From positions 1 to 7,731 of the forward strand of contig JANXZT010000430.1 in assembly GCA_025355395.1 (NCBI GenBank): a DNA stretch of 7,731 nt, read 5' to 3'. Below, piece by piece: positions 5,930 through 7,731 of the stretch. Position numbers and translations under genes: made by a program. This stretch comes from Betaproteobacteria bacterium. GTDB taxonomy: Bacteria > Pseudomonadota > Gammaproteobacteria > Burkholderiales > Casimicrobiaceae. How positions within the stretch are numbered: position 1 is the stretch's first letter; each line of letters starts with the position of its first letter. The notes beneath the pieces were generated by a model, which was not told the origin of the DNA, searched no databases, and was given only the letters and a program-made list of their open reading frames with translations.

Positions 5930-6556
5930 ATGAACCGACTTCTCCTTTCATGCGCATTTTGTTTCATCCTTCAGGTCCTGGGCGCCAATGCCATCTTCGC
6001 CGCCTCCGCCGCGGAAGACCCGGTATCCGTCATCCTGGCCCAGAACCGGTTCGCGACGCTGACGTTGGCCGATTACAACGCCGAGCTTCTCAGGCTTCCC
6101 GAAAACCTTCGCTTCGACTTCGCAACGAGCCCGAAACGAATCGCGACATTGCTGAACAACGTCCTGTTGCGGAAATCGCTTGCTGCACAAGCTCGCAGTT
6201 CCGGCATCGAGTTGCCCCCATCGGCGCAGCAGCAAACCCCGCCAGAGGCGGACCAGGCGCTGGCGCTACTTTACATACAGCGGGTCGAGAACGACGCGGG
6301 GGCCGACTTCGATGCCAAAGCCGACCAATACGCCACCCGAGCGCGAGAGCTGTACCTTCTGGATCGCAACAAGTATCAGCCGCGCACCTTCGATGAGGCG
6401 AAGGCGGAGATCATCAACGAAATACGGGCCAAGCAGATCAAAGACGTACGAGATGCAAAGCTGACCGCCATCAGTAACGATCTGACCACCAAGGTCGATC
6501 AACCCGCCATCGACGCCTTGGTGGAGCGGCCCACGGCGGTGGCGCCGCCGCGATGA
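5930..6556 (+). CDS. Periplasmic parvulin/SurA-like protein apparently lacking the PPIase domain
   Basis: A 208-residue protein with a Sec signal peptide (MNRLLLSCAFCFILQVLGANA, then a second possible site near ASA-AE). The mature part opens with VILAQNRFATLTLADYNAEL, LRLPENLRFDF and KRIATLLNNVLLRKSLAAQA, the helical chaperone-like start seen in periplasmic parvulin-type isomerases. The middle (100-149) is also helical and ends ARELYLLDRNKY. In the family as I know it, a parvulin domain of about 90 residues with HIL and GWH-type motifs should follow. Here the text passes at about residues 149-153 straight into PRTFDEAKAEIINEI, which resembles the helix that normally comes after that domain. 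No isomerase motif is present. Length is about 100 residues short of the usual 300. The start is fixed by an in-frame stop at 5912; no clear ribosome-binding site precedes it. It lies 38 bases ahead of a glycan-export permease, so it may assist assembly of the export or glycan machinery (inference). Confidence 0.75.
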   Translation: MNRLLLSCAFCFILQVLGANAIFAASAAEDPVSVILAQNRFATLTLADYNAELLRLPENLRFDFATSPKRIATLLNNVLLRKSLAAQARSSGIELPPSAQQQTPPEADQALALLYIQRVENDAGADFDAKADQYATRARELYLLDRNKYQPRTFDEAKAEIINEIRAKQIKDVRDAKLTAISNDLTTKVDQPAIDALVERPTAVAPPR

Positions 6557-6594
6557 GGGCCTGAGGGCGCCTTGGCCGACCGTCCCATGGCGCC

Positions 6595-7434
6595 ATGAGT
6601 GAATTGATGCAGTCGAACCTGGCCACCTCGCCGCGTCCTTTCGTGGGCACGCCCGCGGCGTCTTCGCGCCGTCGCAATCTCGCGCTCTTCAGCAACTTCT
6701 ATCGGCGCGAGCTCACCAATCGGTATCTCGGGAGCGCAACCGGGTTCGCGTGGGCGCTGCTGCATCCGCTCGCGCTGCTCGCCGTTTACCACTTCGTCTT
6801 CACCCAGGTATTCAGGACGCGCGGATTTGGCGACCAGAGCTTCCTGCTGTTCGTGGCGGTCGCCCTCTGGCCATGGCTTGCAGCGCAGGAAGGGCTGCAG
6901 CGCGCGACCGTAAGCCTGGGGAGTTACGCCGGCCTGATTCGCAAAGTGGCGTTCCCGCATGAGCTCGTGGTGTATGCCTCGGTCGCGGCCACCTTCACCC
7001 TGCATTTCGTGGGCTACGTGGCGGTCCTTGTGGTGCTGGCGTTGTTCGGCGAGCCGGTGCGGTTCCAGGGATTCTTTCTCGCCGTGCCGGTATGGGTCCT
7101 GGTCGCCATCGCCACGACGGGTCTGGCACTTTGTTTCTCGGCGTTGCAGGTGTTCATTCGCGACGTGGAGCATGTGCTGATGCCGGTCCTCATGATCCTG
7201 ATGTACCTCACGCCCATCCTTTATCCGCTTTCACTCGTGCCGGACCGGCTGCGGCCATGGGTCGCGGCAAATCCGTTCGCCTGGGTCGTCGACCGGTTGC
7301 GCGCGGCGTTGCTCGACGGGCAACTCGCCTTGCATTGGCACGATCTCGTGGCAGTGGCCGCAGCAGCAGCGTTGTTCGTGCTCGGGCGCTGGATGTTTCT
7401 GCGCTTGTCGCCGCATTTCGAGGACTTTGTGTGA
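6595..7434 (+). CDS. wzm: ABC-2 type polysaccharide export permease (Wzm family)
   Basis: A 279-residue inner-membrane protein that forms the channel of an ABC exporter moving lipid-linked O-antigen, capsule or similar glycan out of the cytoplasm. It has a short cytosolic N-terminus with FYRRELTNRYLGSATGFAWA (35-54), the amphipathic start typical of the family. About six membrane segments follow (near 50-72, 82-100, 122-150, 160-186, 194-214 and 250-266). Family motifs are IRKVAFPHEL (115-124), FIRDVEHVLMPVLM (187-200), TPILYPLSLVP (206-216) and ANPFAWVVDRLRAALLDG (225-242). Length fits Wzm/KpsM-like permeases. The start at 6595 has no clear ribosome-binding site; ATG 6607 (residue 5) is an alternative. 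Its stop overlaps the start of the ATPase gene by 4 bases, so the two subunits are translationally coupled. The exact glycan cannot be read from this gene. Confidence 0.93.
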   Translation: MSELMQSNLATSPRPFVGTPAASSRRRNLALFSNFYRRELTNRYLGSATGFAWALLHPLALLAVYHFVFTQVFRTRGFGDQSFLLFVAVALWPWLAAQEGLQRATVSLGSYAGLIRKVAFPHELVVYASVAATFTLHFVGYVAVLVVLALFGEPVRFQGFFLAVPVWVLVAIATTGLALCFSALQVFIRDVEHVLMPVLMILMYLTPILYPLSLVPDRLRPWVAANPFAWVVDRLRAALLDGQLALHWHDLVAVAAAAALFVLGRWMFLRLSPHFEDFV

Positions 7435-7731
7435 CACCGCTCCTCACGTTGTCGGGAGTCGGGAAGGATTACGCCAAGATCGATTCACGCAGCGGGCGCG
7501 TGCGCCTGGTGTGGGATCTCCTGCGCGGCCGCGGCGCCGCGCAGGTGTTTCGCGCGCTGCACGACGTCGATTTCGAGATGGTACGTGGCGAGTCGCTTGG
7601 CGTGATTGGCGAAAACGGCGCCGGGAAATCAACGCTGCTGAAGATTATCGCCGGTGTGATAGCGCCCACGCATGGCAGCGTGACGACGCGCGGACGGGTG
7701 GGCGCGCTGCTCGAGCTGGGGTCGGGGTTTC
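7431..7731 (+). CDS. wzt: ABC polysaccharide export ATPase (Wzt family), 3' end cut by window edge
   Basis: ATP-binding partner of the upstream permease, powering glycan export at the inner membrane. It starts at GTG 7431, inside the permease's final codons (GTGTGA, 4-base overlap). The visible 100 residues begin TPLLTLSGVGKDYAKID, pass an A-loop-like Tyr14 and a family-typical insert VRLVWDLLRGRG (24-35), then LHDVDFEMVRGESLGVIG. The Walker A motif GENGAGKST is at residues 60-68 (7608-7634), followed by LLKIIAGVIAPTHGSV. The segment RGRVGALLELGSGF at the end is a strong mark of the Wzt/KpsT/TagH branch. The signature, Walker B and any C-terminal glycan-binding domain lie beyond the window. 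Whether such a C-terminal domain exists would show whether the exporter recognises a modified chain end. Confidence 0.93.
   Translation, partial: MTPLLTLSGVGKDYAKIDSRSGRVRLVWDLLRGRGAAQVFRALHDVDFEMVRGESLGVIGENGAGKSTLLKIIAGVIAPTHGSVTTRGRVGALLELGSGF

Noticed and set aside
6541..6597. Three GGCGCC hexamers and the 12-bp palindrome CATGGCGCCATG (6586-6597) around the permease start
   Set aside because: Short self-complementary GC-rich hexamers are frequent in this composition; the spacing is irregular (25 and 23 bases) and no stable loop or known motif results.
1..7731. CRISPR array, insertion sequence, tRNA or rRNA genes
   Set aside because: No regularly spaced repeats, terminal inverted repeats with a transposase, or RNA-gene sequences were seen on reading both strands.

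Overview
The window looks like a piece of a GC-rich proteobacterial chromosome, most likely a betaproteobacterium or a close relative. This is inferred from the codon style, from a lipidated GspD-type secretin, from a 491-residue surface-protein family I associate with these bacteria, and from a Wzm/Wzt polysaccharide exporter. No taxonomic marker gene is present, so the placement is tentative. All genes that I accept are on the + strand.

Bases 1-2863 are the end of a secretion block. A type II secretion secretin (gspD) enters from the left edge and lacks only its first codons; its lipobox is still visible upstream of the first in-window ATG. It is followed by a small lipoprotein gene of unknown function with an NTF2-like appearance. 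Bases 2864-3010 are a dense control region with an orphan strong ribosome-binding site, a possible tiny leader ORF and a perfect 20-bp palindrome.

Bases 3011-5882 hold two separate single-gene units, each ending in a textbook intrinsic terminator. The first encodes a 491-residue Sec-exported protein of a recognisable but functionally unassigned family. The second encodes a 288-residue Sec-exported, cysteine-rich, two-domain protein with a Pro/Gly hinge. A 426-base non-coding stretch (4537-4962) separates them and contains several small hairpins and an AT-rich promoter-like part.

Bases 5930-7731 start a polysaccharide-export operon. It begins with a periplasmic protein that resembles parvulin/SurA-type chaperones but appears to have lost the whole peptidyl-prolyl isomerase domain. 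Next comes an ABC-2 permease (Wzm type), and then, with a 4-base overlap, the N-terminal third or so of its ATPase (Wzt type), cut by the right edge.

Together the region is devoted to moving material to the cell surface: an outer-membrane secretin, two exported proteins that could be its cargo, and an inner-membrane glycan exporter with a periplasmic helper. The observations most worth following are the parvulin-like protein without its catalytic domain, and the palindrome and leader in front of the 491-residue protein.
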